64,000 nucleotides of DNA. Origin: Pseudomonas sp. L5B5. GTDB lineage: Bacteria; Pseudomonadota; Gammaproteobacteria; Pseudomonadales; Pseudomonadaceae. Where the stretch lies: positions 1,612,001 through 1,676,000 of the forward strand of contig NZ_CP084742.1 of NCBI RefSeq assembly GCF_020520285.1, written 5' to 3'. A program made the position numbers and the translations under genes. Shown here piece by piece: positions 8,249-16,108 of this stretch. The notes beneath the pieces were generated by a model. The model had not been told where the DNA came from. It searched no databases and saw nothing but the letters and a program-made list of their open reading frames with translations. Position 1 is the first letter of the stretch. Each line of letters opens with the position of its first letter.

Positions 8249-9274
8249 GTGGCAATCATCAACAGGTGGGCCAAGTCCATCGCCAAGGTGCTGGAAAGCA
8301 GCTTTGCGGTGAGCAGCAGCATCGCCGACCACAAGACGGTACTGGGCGACGCCCGGGAGAGTTTCATCCGCGACGTGTTGCAACGCTTCCTGCCACGCAA
8401 CATCAGCATCGGCTCGGGGCAGATCGTCGACGCCGAAGACGGGATTTCACGGCAGATCGACTTGATCATCTACCGCAACGACTTTCCCATCCTGCGCACC
8501 TTCGGTTCGGCCGACGTGTACCTGATCGAGGGCGTGGTGGCCACGGTGGAGGTCAAGTCGCAGCTCAACCAGGCGCAGTTGTTCAAGGCGCTGGAGAATG
8601 GCAAGTCGGTGCGCAATCTCAAGGTGTCGCTGCTCGGGGAATCGATCGACTACCACAGCCAGCAGATCTACCAGCGGCCGTTCGCCGACCTGACCCCGGC
8701 GCAATCGTTCTCGATCCGCGACCAGTTGCTGCCGCCCACCTACATCTACGGCTACCACGGCTATACCGCCAACAGCCTGGACAAGCTGCGCCAGAGCCTC
8801 AACGCCTGGCACAGCGAGCCCCTGGTCCAGGGCGAGCAGGACGTGATCCTGATGCCGGAGGTGATTGCCACCCAGGGGTGCGTGACCCTGAAGAACCTCA
8901 ACAACCTCCTGGACCTGCCCCGGGTCGCCGGCGAAGACCTGGAAGCCTGCCGCCAGGCATTCAACCAGGCATCACCGATCAAGCTGGGCAAACGGGAGTT
9001 TCTCAGTCACTTCCGCGAACGTGACGACCAGGGCTTCGACTACGGGATTGGCCTCAAGGCCTGCGAGACGCCCCTGCAGTACCTGATTTCCAGCCTGCTG
9101 CAAACCCTCACCAGCCGGGTCGGCCACCCACAGTTGGGGAGCACCGCGATCCAGTACGACCTGAGCCGGTACCACCTGAGCCAGGAGATGGAGGGTGGCT
9201 GGAGCGGAGCGGCAGTGAACCTGACGCGCATCAGCGACCCACGGCTGGACTTCGCCAGGGCCAACGGCTTCTGA
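8249..9274 (+). CDS. DUF6602 protein with a PD-(D/E)xK-like nuclease core
   Basis: A 341-residue protein matching the DUF6602 pattern. An N-terminal helical section contains GDARESFIRDVLQRFLP. It is followed by RQIDLIIYRND and VVATVEVKSQL, which together give the D...E-x-K arrangement of restriction-endonuclease-like folds. Nuclease activity is therefore possible but unproven. The GTG start has an AAGGAAG ribosome site. It sits 30 bases after an AlkD-like gene. A strong hairpin follows the stop codon. Confidence 0.7.
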   Translation: MAIINRWAKSIAKVLESSFAVSSSIADHKTVLGDARESFIRDVLQRFLPRNISIGSGQIVDAEDGISRQIDLIIYRNDFPILRTFGSADVYLIEGVVATVEVKSQLNQAQLFKALENGKSVRNLKVSLLGESIDYHSQQIYQRPFADLTPAQSFSIRDQLLPPTYIYGYHGYTANSLDKLRQSLNAWHSEPLVQGEQDVILMPEVIATQGCVTLKNLNNLLDLPRVAGEDLEACRQAFNQASPIKLGKREFLSHFRERDDQGFDYGIGLKACETPLQYLISSLLQTLTSRVGHPQLGSTAIQYDLSRYHLSQEMEGGWSGAAVNLTRISDPRLDFARANGF

Positions 9275-9279
9275 AACCT

Positions 9280-9312
9280 GCGCTGCGGCCGTATGCAACT
9301 CGGCCGCAGCGC
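9280..9312. terminator. Convergent hairpin between 8249-9274 and 9330-9704
   Basis: A 12-bp perfect stem (GCGCTGCGGCCG pairing with CGGCCGCAGCGC) with a 9-base loop lies six bases after the DUF6602 stop. It faces the end of the convergent gene. There is no U-tract, so it may be a weak or bidirectional terminator. Confidence 0.55.
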
Positions 9313-9329
9313 GCCGCAGGTGCCGGACC

Positions 9330-9704
9330 TCAGTCCTTGACGGCCGTGGTCGTCAACGCTATCAAGTGCTCGTCGCAGCCAAAACCCACCACGTGTTCGC
9401 TGCCCCAGGACACCTCCACCACCGCGATGCACGGATCATAGGACTGGCCCACCAGGCCTCCATCGGCCTTGAACACCCGCAGGTAGCCACCGGTGGAATA
9501 CCGCGAGCTGTCGCCGTCACCAGGCATGGTCATGGTCGGAATCCAGCTGCGCCAGCTGAACAGCCGGTACTTCTGGTAGTAGAAGGCGTGGTCGTCACGG
9601 TAGTAGCGGTCCTGGTAGGGCGTGCCGTAGTAGAACCAGCCATAACCCTTGTACGCCAGGAATACGGCCAGTACCGCGCCGAGCAGGCGTTTGCTGTGTT
9701 TCAT
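9330..9704 (-). CDS. Small hypothetical protein with N-terminal membrane anchor
   Basis: A 124-residue protein of unknown function. The first 25 residues hold a positively charged start and a hydrophobic stretch (LLGAVLAVFLAYKGYGWFYY) that acts as a signal anchor or uncleaved signal. The rest is soluble and aromatic-rich (YYRDDHAFYYQKYRLFSWRS) with two cysteines that could pair in the periplasm. The ATG at 9704 follows an AAGGAAAG site. It lies 30 bases downstream of the TetR gene on the same strand but has no evident functional link to it. Confidence 0.7.
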   Translation of the reverse strand: MKHSKRLLGAVLAVFLAYKGYGWFYYGTPYQDRYYRDDHAFYYQKYRLFSWRSWIPTMTMPGDGDSSRYSTGGYLRVFKADGGLVGQSYDPCIAVVEVSWGSEHVVGFGCDEHLIALTTTAVKD

Positions 9705-9734
9705 CGAGGGTCTTTCCTTGTACCGTGGAGAACG

Positions 9735-10367
9735 TCAGGGCTGGGTGATACCGAGCATCCGCAGGCAAGCCTGGACGATGGCCTCGGCCAGGGCCTGGCC
9801 ATCTTCCTCGCGGGCGGCGATCACGTCATCGGTGGCGCCGTGCACCCCGGCGTAGATCAGCGAGGCGATCACCGTCGGCTGCTCCAGGGGCCAGCAACCG
9901 GCTTGCCGCCCGGCTTCGAGGATGCCTTGCAACTGCTGCAGGATCGCATTGCGCTCGGGGTTGCCGCGCCCATGGTGGTGATGGTTGGGGTAGACGATGT
10001 CGTGCAGGCGATAGGTGGCCAGGTAGGCCTGGACGCTGGCGCGAATCCAGCTGCCGACCTTCGCCACCCAGTCATCCTCGGCGCAGGCCGCTACCGCCTG
10101 TTCCAGGCAGTCGAGGAAATCCCGGGTATAGCGCTCGCCCAGGGCCGCCAGCATGTCGTTCTTGGATTGGAAGTAGTGATAGAAGGTGCCCTTGGCCACC
10201 CCGGCGCGCTCGACGATCTGGCTGATGGTGGTGGCTTCCACACCCTGCTCCAGGAACAGGCTGCGAGCCGCGCCCATCAGCTCCTCCAGGCGCACCTCGG
10301 CGGGCTTGGTCCGCGGCTGCGGCAGGTCGCTGGCAGGCTCCTGGGCCTTGTGGCGTTTCACGATCAT
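9735..10367 (-). CDS. TetR/AcrR family transcriptional regulator
   Basis: A 210-residue repressor-type protein. The N-terminal helix-turn-helix occupies about residues 28-75; TTISQIVERAGVAKGTFYHYFQSK is the diagnostic TetR recognition helix region. It is divergent from a 14-TM exporter gene, with a perfect palindrome between them, so it probably represses that exporter and itself until a toxic ligand binds its C-terminal domain. The start is tentative: the ATG at 10367 has a poor ribosome site. Confidence 0.88.
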   Translation of the reverse strand: MIVKRHKAQEPASDLPQPRTKPAEVRLEELMGAARSLFLEQGVEATTISQIVERAGVAKGTFYHYFQSKNDMLAALGERYTRDFLDCLEQAVAACAEDDWVAKVGSWIRASVQAYLATYRLHDIVYPNHHHHGRGNPERNAILQQLQGILEAGRQAGCWPLEQPTVIASLIYAGVHGATDDVIAAREEDGQALAEAIVQACLRMLGITQP

Positions 10368-10451
10368 GAACGATTCCGGACGGTGACGAGGGCCGCCAGT
10401 CTAGGGCAATTGCCGGGCAAAAGAGAGTTGAGAATATTTATCATTTTCCAT

Positions 10452-10464
10452 TGACCGACGGTCA
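10452..10464. promoter_or_regulatory. Candidate TetR operator
   Basis: Perfect palindrome TGACCG-A-CGGTCA between the divergent TetR and exporter genes. It overlaps a TTGACC hexamer that could be the -35 element of the exporter promoter. Size, symmetry and position fit a TetR-family operator; regulation is inferred. Confidence 0.6.
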
Positions 10465-10521
10465 GTCGAAATACTAACCTGAGCCTCCTGCCCCTCTGCG
10501 GCCCTCTATCGGAGTTGCTTC

Positions 10522-12066
10522 ATGGAACGCTATCGCCGCCCGGCCCTGGTGGCTGCCGCCTACCTGGGGACCTTTCTCGCCTCGCTGGATATCAGCATCG
10601 TCAACGTCGCCCTGCCGACCCTGCAACACGCCCTGGCCACCGACCTGGCCGGCCTGCAATGGGTGGTCAACGCCTACGCCATATGCCTCTCGGCCTTCAT
10701 GCTGTCGGCCGGTCCGCTGGGCGATCGTTTCGGTCACAAGCGCTGCTGGCTGGCCGGAGTACTGTTGTTCACCCTGGGGTCGGCGCTCTGCGCCATGGCC
10801 CAGGAACTCTGGTTGCTGCTGGCCGGGCGCGCAGTCCAGGGGCTGGCCGGGGCGCTGCTGATTCCCGGGGCGATGCCGATCCTCAGCCACGCCTTCCCCG
10901 ACCTGCGCCAGCGGGCCCACGTGATCGGCGGCTGGTCGGCGTTCAGTGCCCTGGCGCTGATCCTCGGCCCGCTGTTGGGTGGCCTGCTGCTGGAGTCCGT
11001 CGGCTGGCAGAGCATCTTCCTGATCAACCTGCCCATCGGCCTCTTGGCCCTGGCCCTCGGATGCTGGGGCATCAGCGAACGCAAGCACCCCCAGCATGCG
11101 GCGCTCGACCCGCTGGGCCAGGCCCTGAGCGTGCTGTGGCTGGCCGCCCTGACCTATGGCCTGATCCTGGCCGGCGAAGAGGGCTTCACCCACCCCGATA
11201 GCCTCCTGTCATTGCTGGTGTCTGGCGTTGCGCTGGTGCTCTTCTGCCGGGTGGAACGCCGAGTGCAACGGCCGCTGGTGCCGCTGGACCTGTTCCGCCA
11301 GCGGCATTTCGCGGTGGCCAACCTGGCCTCGTTCATCCTGGGTTTTTCCTGCTACGCCAGCCTGTTCTTCTTCTCGATCTTCCTGCAGCAGATCCAGGGC
11401 TGGTCCGCCGCCGAGACCGGTCTGCGGATGCTGCCGCAGTTCATCGTCACCGGCGTGGTGTCGATCCTCTTCGGGCGCATCAACAGGCGCCTGCCATTGC
11501 CCTGGCTGATGGTTGCCGGATACGGCCTGGTGGGCGTGGCCATGACCGCCATGACCGGTTTCGACGCCCACACCCCTTACTGGCTGGTGGGCTCGTTGCT
11601 GGCGATGCTGGGCCTGGGGATGGGCCTGACGGTGCCGGGCACCGGCCTGACGGTCATGGCCTGTAGCCCGCCGGAGCGCGCCGGGATCGCCTCGGCCAGC
11701 ATGAATGCCCTGCGCCAGACCGGCATGAGCGTCGGCATCGCCCTGCTCGGCAGCCTGATGAGCACCCGGGCCATCCAGGTGCTGGAGCAATCGGCGCGGG
11801 CCAGCGGCATGGCCAGTGCCAGCGAACTGGCCCATCGGGCGGTGACCGAACACCAGCTGCCACTGGACAATCCGCTGTTCAGCGAGCTGTACAGCACGGC
11901 CATGACCAGCGGTTTTCGCCTGGCCATGCTGCTGGCGGGCGCCTCCAGCCTGCTGGCCATGGGTTTGCTGCTGGGCTCGCGACGCAGGGCCGACATTGCC
12001 AGCGCCGAGCTGTCGCCGGAACGTCAGGGCAGAGCCCCTGCCGAAAGGGCCGATGACATCGGCTGA
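10522..12066 (+). CDS. DHA2-type MFS multidrug exporter (EmrB/QacA-like)
   Basis: A 514-residue inner-membrane protein with about 14 hydrophobic segments. Early motifs are diagnostic: LASLDISIVNVALPTLQ (motif D1) in segment 1, GPLGDRFGHKRCWLAG (motif A) and the LGPLLGGLL region (motif C, typical of antiporters). It should export drugs or toxic metabolites by proton antiport. The ATG follows GGAGTTGCTTC, a good ribosome site. No membrane fusion protein gene adjoins it. Probably controlled by the divergent TetR regulator. Confidence 0.9.
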   Translation: MERYRRPALVAAAYLGTFLASLDISIVNVALPTLQHALATDLAGLQWVVNAYAICLSAFMLSAGPLGDRFGHKRCWLAGVLLFTLGSALCAMAQELWLLLAGRAVQGLAGALLIPGAMPILSHAFPDLRQRAHVIGGWSAFSALALILGPLLGGLLLESVGWQSIFLINLPIGLLALALGCWGISERKHPQHAALDPLGQALSVLWLAALTYGLILAGEEGFTHPDSLLSLLVSGVALVLFCRVERRVQRPLVPLDLFRQRHFAVANLASFILGFSCYASLFFFSIFLQQIQGWSAAETGLRMLPQFIVTGVVSILFGRINRRLPLPWLMVAGYGLVGVAMTAMTGFDAHTPYWLVGSLLAMLGLGMGLTVPGTGLTVMACSPPERAGIASASMNALRQTGMSVGIALLGSLMSTRAIQVLEQSARASGMASASELAHRAVTEHQLPLDNPLFSELYSTAMTSGFRLAMLLAGASSLLAMGLLLGSRRRADIASAELSPERQGRAPAERADDIG

Positions 12067-12294
12067 AGCCCGCTGCCTGATGAGCCATCGCGCAAGGGCA
12101 CGCTCGCCTGGCAAGCGAGCCGTGAGGATCGGCAAACGCCCCTCCACACCTTGGACGCGCCCAAGGCAGGCCAGAAGGCAAACCCAGTGAATGGCGATGT
12201 CGCGGACACGCCCGTCGAAGTCGAATCCAGCCAGCGCCGTGGGCCAGCCCTGTCCATACTGACTGGCCATGTCGCCCGGTAATGGAATACGCCC

Positions 12295-13212
12295 GTGAAC
12301 CTGCCGCTGTCGCCCGTCCCTGCCCTGGTCAACCACCTGCCCCTGGGCCCGCTCCAGCGGCGAGCCTTGCAGGAGCAGGGCTACCTGAAGCTGCCGGGGC
12401 TGCTGACGGCCACCGCCATCGCGTCGTTGCGCCAGCTGGTGGACCAGCAGCTGCGCCCGGCCCAGGCAACCACTGGCGAGGGGTTCAGCCGCCTGACCCA
12501 TCGCCTGGACCAGGACGGTATTCTCCGGCAACTCCAAGGTCAGCCGGCACTGGCCCAGATGCTGACCTACCTCACCGACAGCCGGCTGATCCTGTGTGAG
12601 GCCCAGGGCTTCGAGCTGGGCGTGGGGCGCTCGGGTTTCGCCTGGCACTACGACTCGCTGAACTTTCGCTACATCCGCCCCCAGGACCCGGCCTTCAGCC
12701 TGTGGCTGCCGTTGCAACCGGTGCGCCCCGAAGCCCAGGGCGGCGGCATGGCCTGGGTGCCGCTGTCGCTGTTCTCGGCCCAGGGCAACTTCCAGTTCTC
12801 GCGCCTGCTGGCACAGAAACTGGCCGAGGGCGAGCCGGTGGCCGAACTCTGCGCCCTGCTGCGCCAGACCTACGCCACCCCAGGCGCCCTAACCGACTGT
12901 TTCGAGCAGCAGCGTATCGAAGCAGCATTCGAACCCGGCGACGCCCTGCTGTTCAGCAAATACCTGTGGCACCGCTCCAGCCCCTTGCTGGCCGGTGAAG
13001 TGCAACGGCGCCAGGCGGTGACCCTGCGCCTGGTGGATGCCCAGGCCCGCCTGGACCCGCTGTTGCAGGACGGCGAGACCCGCACCACCGGAGGCCTGGG
13101 CATGGGCCAGGATCGCGGGGCACTCAAGCCGCTGTCCTACGGCTCGCGCTTCGTGGATATCCAGGCCGGCGACCTGCTCACCCGCTCGGCCCATTGCGGA
13201 CCGCTGCTGTGA
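12295..13212 (+). CDS. Phytanoyl-CoA dioxygenase (PhyH) family protein
   Basis: A 305-residue predicted Fe(II)/2-oxoglutarate oxygenase. Iron ligands are visible as H118-x-D120 in FAWHYDSLNF and a distal histidine (H226) in KYLWHRSSPL. A conserved arginine lies in the following strand (QAVTLRLVD). It presumably hydroxylates a small molecule; the substrate is not known. It begins with GTG 228 bases after the MFS exporter, too far for firm operon assignment. It converges on the LysR gene with a six-base gap. Confidence 0.8.
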   Translation: MNLPLSPVPALVNHLPLGPLQRRALQEQGYLKLPGLLTATAIASLRQLVDQQLRPAQATTGEGFSRLTHRLDQDGILRQLQGQPALAQMLTYLTDSRLILCEAQGFELGVGRSGFAWHYDSLNFRYIRPQDPAFSLWLPLQPVRPEAQGGGMAWVPLSLFSAQGNFQFSRLLAQKLAEGEPVAELCALLRQTYATPGALTDCFEQQRIEAAFEPGDALLFSKYLWHRSSPLLAGEVQRRQAVTLRLVDAQARLDPLLQDGETRTTGGLGMGQDRGALKPLSYGSRFVDIQAGDLLTRSAHCGPLL

Positions 13213-13218
13213 ATCGCC

Positions 13219-14118
13219 CTAGACCTGTGGGGCGGTCCCCAGCAATACCGGCTGGTGCGTGCCGCACAGCTCCATGAGGTAGTCCCAGACCACCCGCAGG
13301 CGCACCGACTTGTGCAGTTCGCGGCGGGTGCTGATCCAGTAGGCGCGCTGGATGCTCTCGGTGGGCAGCAACGGCACCAGTTGCCGGTCCCTGGCGGCCA
13401 TGTAGCACGGCAGCACGGCGATCCCCAGGCCGGAACGGGCCGCTTCCTGCTGGGCGATGACGCTGGTGCTGTGGAACACCACCTGGGGGTTGCGACAGAA
13501 ACTGTTGAGGAACATCAGTTCCTGGCTGAACAGCAGGTCGTTGACGTAGCCGATCCAGGCATGGCGCCCGAGGTCCTCGCGGCTGCGCAACGGCGGTGCG
13601 CGATCCAGATAGGCCGCGCTGGCGTAAAGCGCCAGGCGGTAGTCGGTGAGCTTGCGGGTCACCAGCATGTCGGCGCTGGGCCGCTCGAGGTGGATGCTGA
13701 TTTCCGCCTCGCGGTTGAGGATGCTGACGAACCGCGGCACCGCCACCAGCTCCACCTCCAGCCCCGGGTAGCGCTCGAACAGGCCACCCATGCGGCTGGC
13801 GAGGAACTTGACCCCCAGGCCCTCGGTGACGCCGACGCGGATCTTGCCCAGCAGCGCGCTGGACTGGGTGATTTCCTCCTGGGCCAGCAGTGCGACGTTC
13901 TCCATGGCCTCGGCGTGCTTGAGCAGCGCCTCGCCGGCCGGGGTCAGTTCATAGCCCTGGGCATGCTGGACGAACAGCGCGGTGCCCAGGGCCTTCTCCA
14001 CCGCCTCGATGTGCCGCGCCACCGTGGCGTGGGTGGTGTTCAGGCGGCGCGCGGCGGTCAGCAGGCGCCCGCTGCGTTGCAGTTCGAGAAAAAAGCGCAG
14101 GTCGTTCCAGTCGAACAT
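13219..14118 (-). CDS. LysR family transcriptional regulator
   Basis: A 299-residue regulator with an N-terminal winged helix (residues 1-60; LLTAARRLNTTHATVARHIEAVEKALG is the helix-turn-helix) and a periplasmic-binding-like effector domain. The ATG at 14118 follows an AAGGAA site; the longer frame to 14166 is not supported. It is divergent from the GMC oxidoreductase gene, so it probably controls that gene and perhaps the downstream transporter. Confidence 0.88.
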   Translation of the reverse strand: MFDWNDLRFFLELQRSGRLLTAARRLNTTHATVARHIEAVEKALGTALFVQHAQGYELTPAGEALLKHAEAMENVALLAQEEITQSSALLGKIRVGVTEGLGVKFLASRMGGLFERYPGLEVELVAVPRFVSILNREAEISIHLERPSADMLVTRKLTDYRLALYASAAYLDRAPPLRSREDLGRHAWIGYVNDLLFSQELMFLNSFCRNPQVVFHSTSVIAQQEAARSGLGIAVLPCYMAARDRQLVPLLPTESIQRAYWISTRRELHKSVRLRVVWDYLMELCGTHQPVLLGTAPQV

Positions 14119-14152
14119 GGGGATTCCTTGCCGGTGCCGTGGGGCGAACGCT

Positions 14153-14208
14153 GTTAGAAAACGCACAGCGGGTGGGCAAAAACTAACATTCTTTTAACGA
14201 AAGCTAAC
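14153..14208. promoter_or_regulatory. CTAAC repeat region, candidate LysR control site
   Basis: In the LysR/GMC intergenic region, CTAAC occurs at 14183-14187 and 14204-14208. These lie 21 bp apart, two helical turns, so on the same face of the helix. An inverted copy GTTAG is at 14153-14157. The region is AT-richer than its surroundings. The spacing suits cooperative regulator binding; this is inference. Confidence 0.4.
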
Positions 14209-14280
14209 AACTAGGATGAAGCACAAGGCTGCCGCGGATGACGGACAGCTGCTAATAAGAATCTGCCAACGAGGTCACGG

Positions 14281-15927
14281 ATGCTTCCTGCCTTTGACGC
14301 TTACGACTACATCGTGGTCGGTGCCGGTCCCGCCGGCTGCCTGCTGGCCAATCGCTTGTCCGCCAACCCCGAGCACCGGGTGCTGCTGCTGGAAGCCGGT
14401 GGGCGCGACAACTACCCCTGGATCCACATTCCCGTCGGCTACCTGTTCTGCATCGGCAACCCGCGCACCGACTGGTGCTTCAAGACCGAGGCCGAGCCGG
14501 GCCTGCAGGGCCGCAGCCTGAGCTACCCGCGGGGCAAGGTGCTGGGGGGCTGCTCGTCGATCAACGGCATGATCTACATGCGCGGCCAGGCTGCCGACTA
14601 CGATGGCTGGGCCGCCGAGGGCAACCCGGGCTGGAGCTGGAGCGAGGTCCTGGCGCTGTTCAAGAAGAGCGAGAACCACTTTGCAGGGGCCAGCCAGGTG
14701 CATGGCAGCACCGGTGAATGGCGGGTGGAGCGCCAGCGCCTGTCGTGGCCGATCCTCGATGCCTTTCGCAGCGCTGCCGAGCAGAGTGGCATCCCCAACA
14801 TCGATGACTTCAACGGCGGCGACAACGAAGGTTGCGGCTACTTCCAGGTCAACCAGAAGGCCGGGGTGCGCTGGAACGCCGCCAAGGCCTTCCTCAAGCC
14901 CATTGCCCGGCGCCCCAACCTCACCGTGCTGACCGATGTCGAGGTCCAGCGGCTGATCCTCGAGGGCGGTCGCGCCACGGCGGTTCGCGCCATGGCCCAG
15001 GGACGCCTGCACAACTTCAAGGCCCGTCGGGAAATCATCCTCTGCGCCGGCTCCATCGGCTCGCCAAGCATCCTCCAGCGCTCCGGCATCGGCCCGGTGG
15101 CGCTCCTGCAACGCCTGGGTATCGGCGTCGCCCATGCCCTGCCCGGCGTGGGTGCGAACCTGCAGGACCACCTGCAACTGCGACTGATCTACAAACTGGA
15201 CAACGCCCGTACCTTGAACCAGATCGCCGGCAGTCTCTGGGGCAAGATGGGCATGGGCCTGCGCTACCTGTACGACCGCAGCGGCCCGCTGTCCATGGCC
15301 CCCAGCCAGCTCGGCGCCTTTGCCCGGTCGGGCCCTGAACAGGCCACCGCCAACCTCGAATACCACGTGCAGCCGCTGTCCCTGGAACGCTTCGGCGAGC
15401 CGCTGCACAGCTTCCCGGCCTTCACTGCCTCGGTCTGCGACCTGCGCCCGCAAAGCCGTGGCCGGGTCGAGATTCGCTCGGTGGAAGCGGGCCAGGCACC
15501 GCTGATCCAGCCCAACTACCTGAGCCACCCGCAAGACCTGCAAGTGGCCGCCGATGCCATCCGCCTGACCCGGCGCATCGTCGCCGCCCCGGCCCTGCAA
15601 GCGTTCAGGCCCAGTGAATACCTGCCCGGTGCGCAATTGCAGAGCCAGGAGCAGTTGCATGAAGCCGCAGCGAAGATCGGCACCACCATCTTCCATCCGG
15701 TGGGCACCTGTCGCATGGGGCACGACGCCCAGGCCGTGGTGGACGCCCAACTGCGGGTGCATGGCATCGCCGGGTTGCGTATCGCCGATGCCTCGATCAT
15801 GCCGCGCATCACCTCGGGCAACACCTGCTCGCCGACGCTGATGATCGCCGAGAAGGCCGCCGAGCTGATTCTTGCCACGACCACAAGGAGCACTACGCCG
15901 GAAAAACAGACCGCCTCTCCCGCCTGA
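14281..15927 (+). CDS. GMC family FAD oxidoreductase (choline/alcohol dehydrogenase-like)
   Basis: A 548-residue flavoprotein. The N-terminal FAD-binding motif VVGAGPAGCLLANRLS and the PROSITE-type GMC signature GRSLSYPRGKVLGGCSSINGMIYMRG are clear. The C-terminal catalytic region includes FHPVGTCRMG and SGNTCSPTLMIAEKAAE, containing the His and Asn pair expected for hydride abstraction from an alcohol. Length matches choline dehydrogenases, but the substrate is undetermined and no betaine aldehyde dehydrogenase is adjacent. GAGG ribosome site precedes the ATG. An MHS transporter downstream may import the substrate. Confidence 0.87.
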   Translation: MLPAFDAYDYIVVGAGPAGCLLANRLSANPEHRVLLLEAGGRDNYPWIHIPVGYLFCIGNPRTDWCFKTEAEPGLQGRSLSYPRGKVLGGCSSINGMIYMRGQAADYDGWAAEGNPGWSWSEVLALFKKSENHFAGASQVHGSTGEWRVERQRLSWPILDAFRSAAEQSGIPNIDDFNGGDNEGCGYFQVNQKAGVRWNAAKAFLKPIARRPNLTVLTDVEVQRLILEGGRATAVRAMAQGRLHNFKARREIILCAGSIGSPSILQRSGIGPVALLQRLGIGVAHALPGVGANLQDHLQLRLIYKLDNARTLNQIAGSLWGKMGMGLRYLYDRSGPLSMAPSQLGAFARSGPEQATANLEYHVQPLSLERFGEPLHSFPAFTASVCDLRPQSRGRVEIRSVEAGQAPLIQPNYLSHPQDLQVAADAIRLTRRIVAAPALQAFRPSEYLPGAQLQSQEQLHEAAAKIGTTIFHPVGTCRMGHDAQAVVDAQLRVHGIAGLRIADASIMPRITSGNTCSPTLMIAEKAAELILATTTRSTTPEKQTASPA

Positions 15928-15928
15928 T

Positions 15929-16026
15929 TGTAGGAGCGAGGCTTGCCCGCGACAGAGCCAGCCGGCACGCCAGAGAGATCGAGCCGCCCACGCCGACGCT
16001 ATCGCGAGCAAGCTTCGCTCCTACAG
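15929..16026. repeat. Pseudomonas REP doublet (REPIN)
   Basis: Two inverted copies of the common Pseudomonas REP unit: TGTAGGAGCGAGGCTTGCCC and onwards to GCGA at the left, and TCGCGAGCAAGCTTCGCTCC plus TACA at the right, with about 50 bp between them. It immediately follows the GMC stop codon and can fold into a long hairpin, which may stabilise the upstream transcript or attenuate read-through into the transporter gene. Confidence 0.85.
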
Positions 16027-16108
16027 AGGCCGGTACAAAACCAGATAGCGACGCCACGCTGGCGCCGACAGTGGAACAACAAAAATAGTCACTGTGAGGG
16101 ATATCGAT

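Noticed and set aside
12024..12332. Minus-strand open frame spanning the gap between the MFS exporter and PhyH genes
   Set aside because: It overlaps both genes, has no clear ribosome site and no recognisable family. It might be a degenerate intergenic repeat, but I see no second copy in the window.
14275..16011. 578-residue open frame antisense to the GMC oxidoreductase
   Set aside because: It shadows a clear gene and shows no domain or signal of its own.
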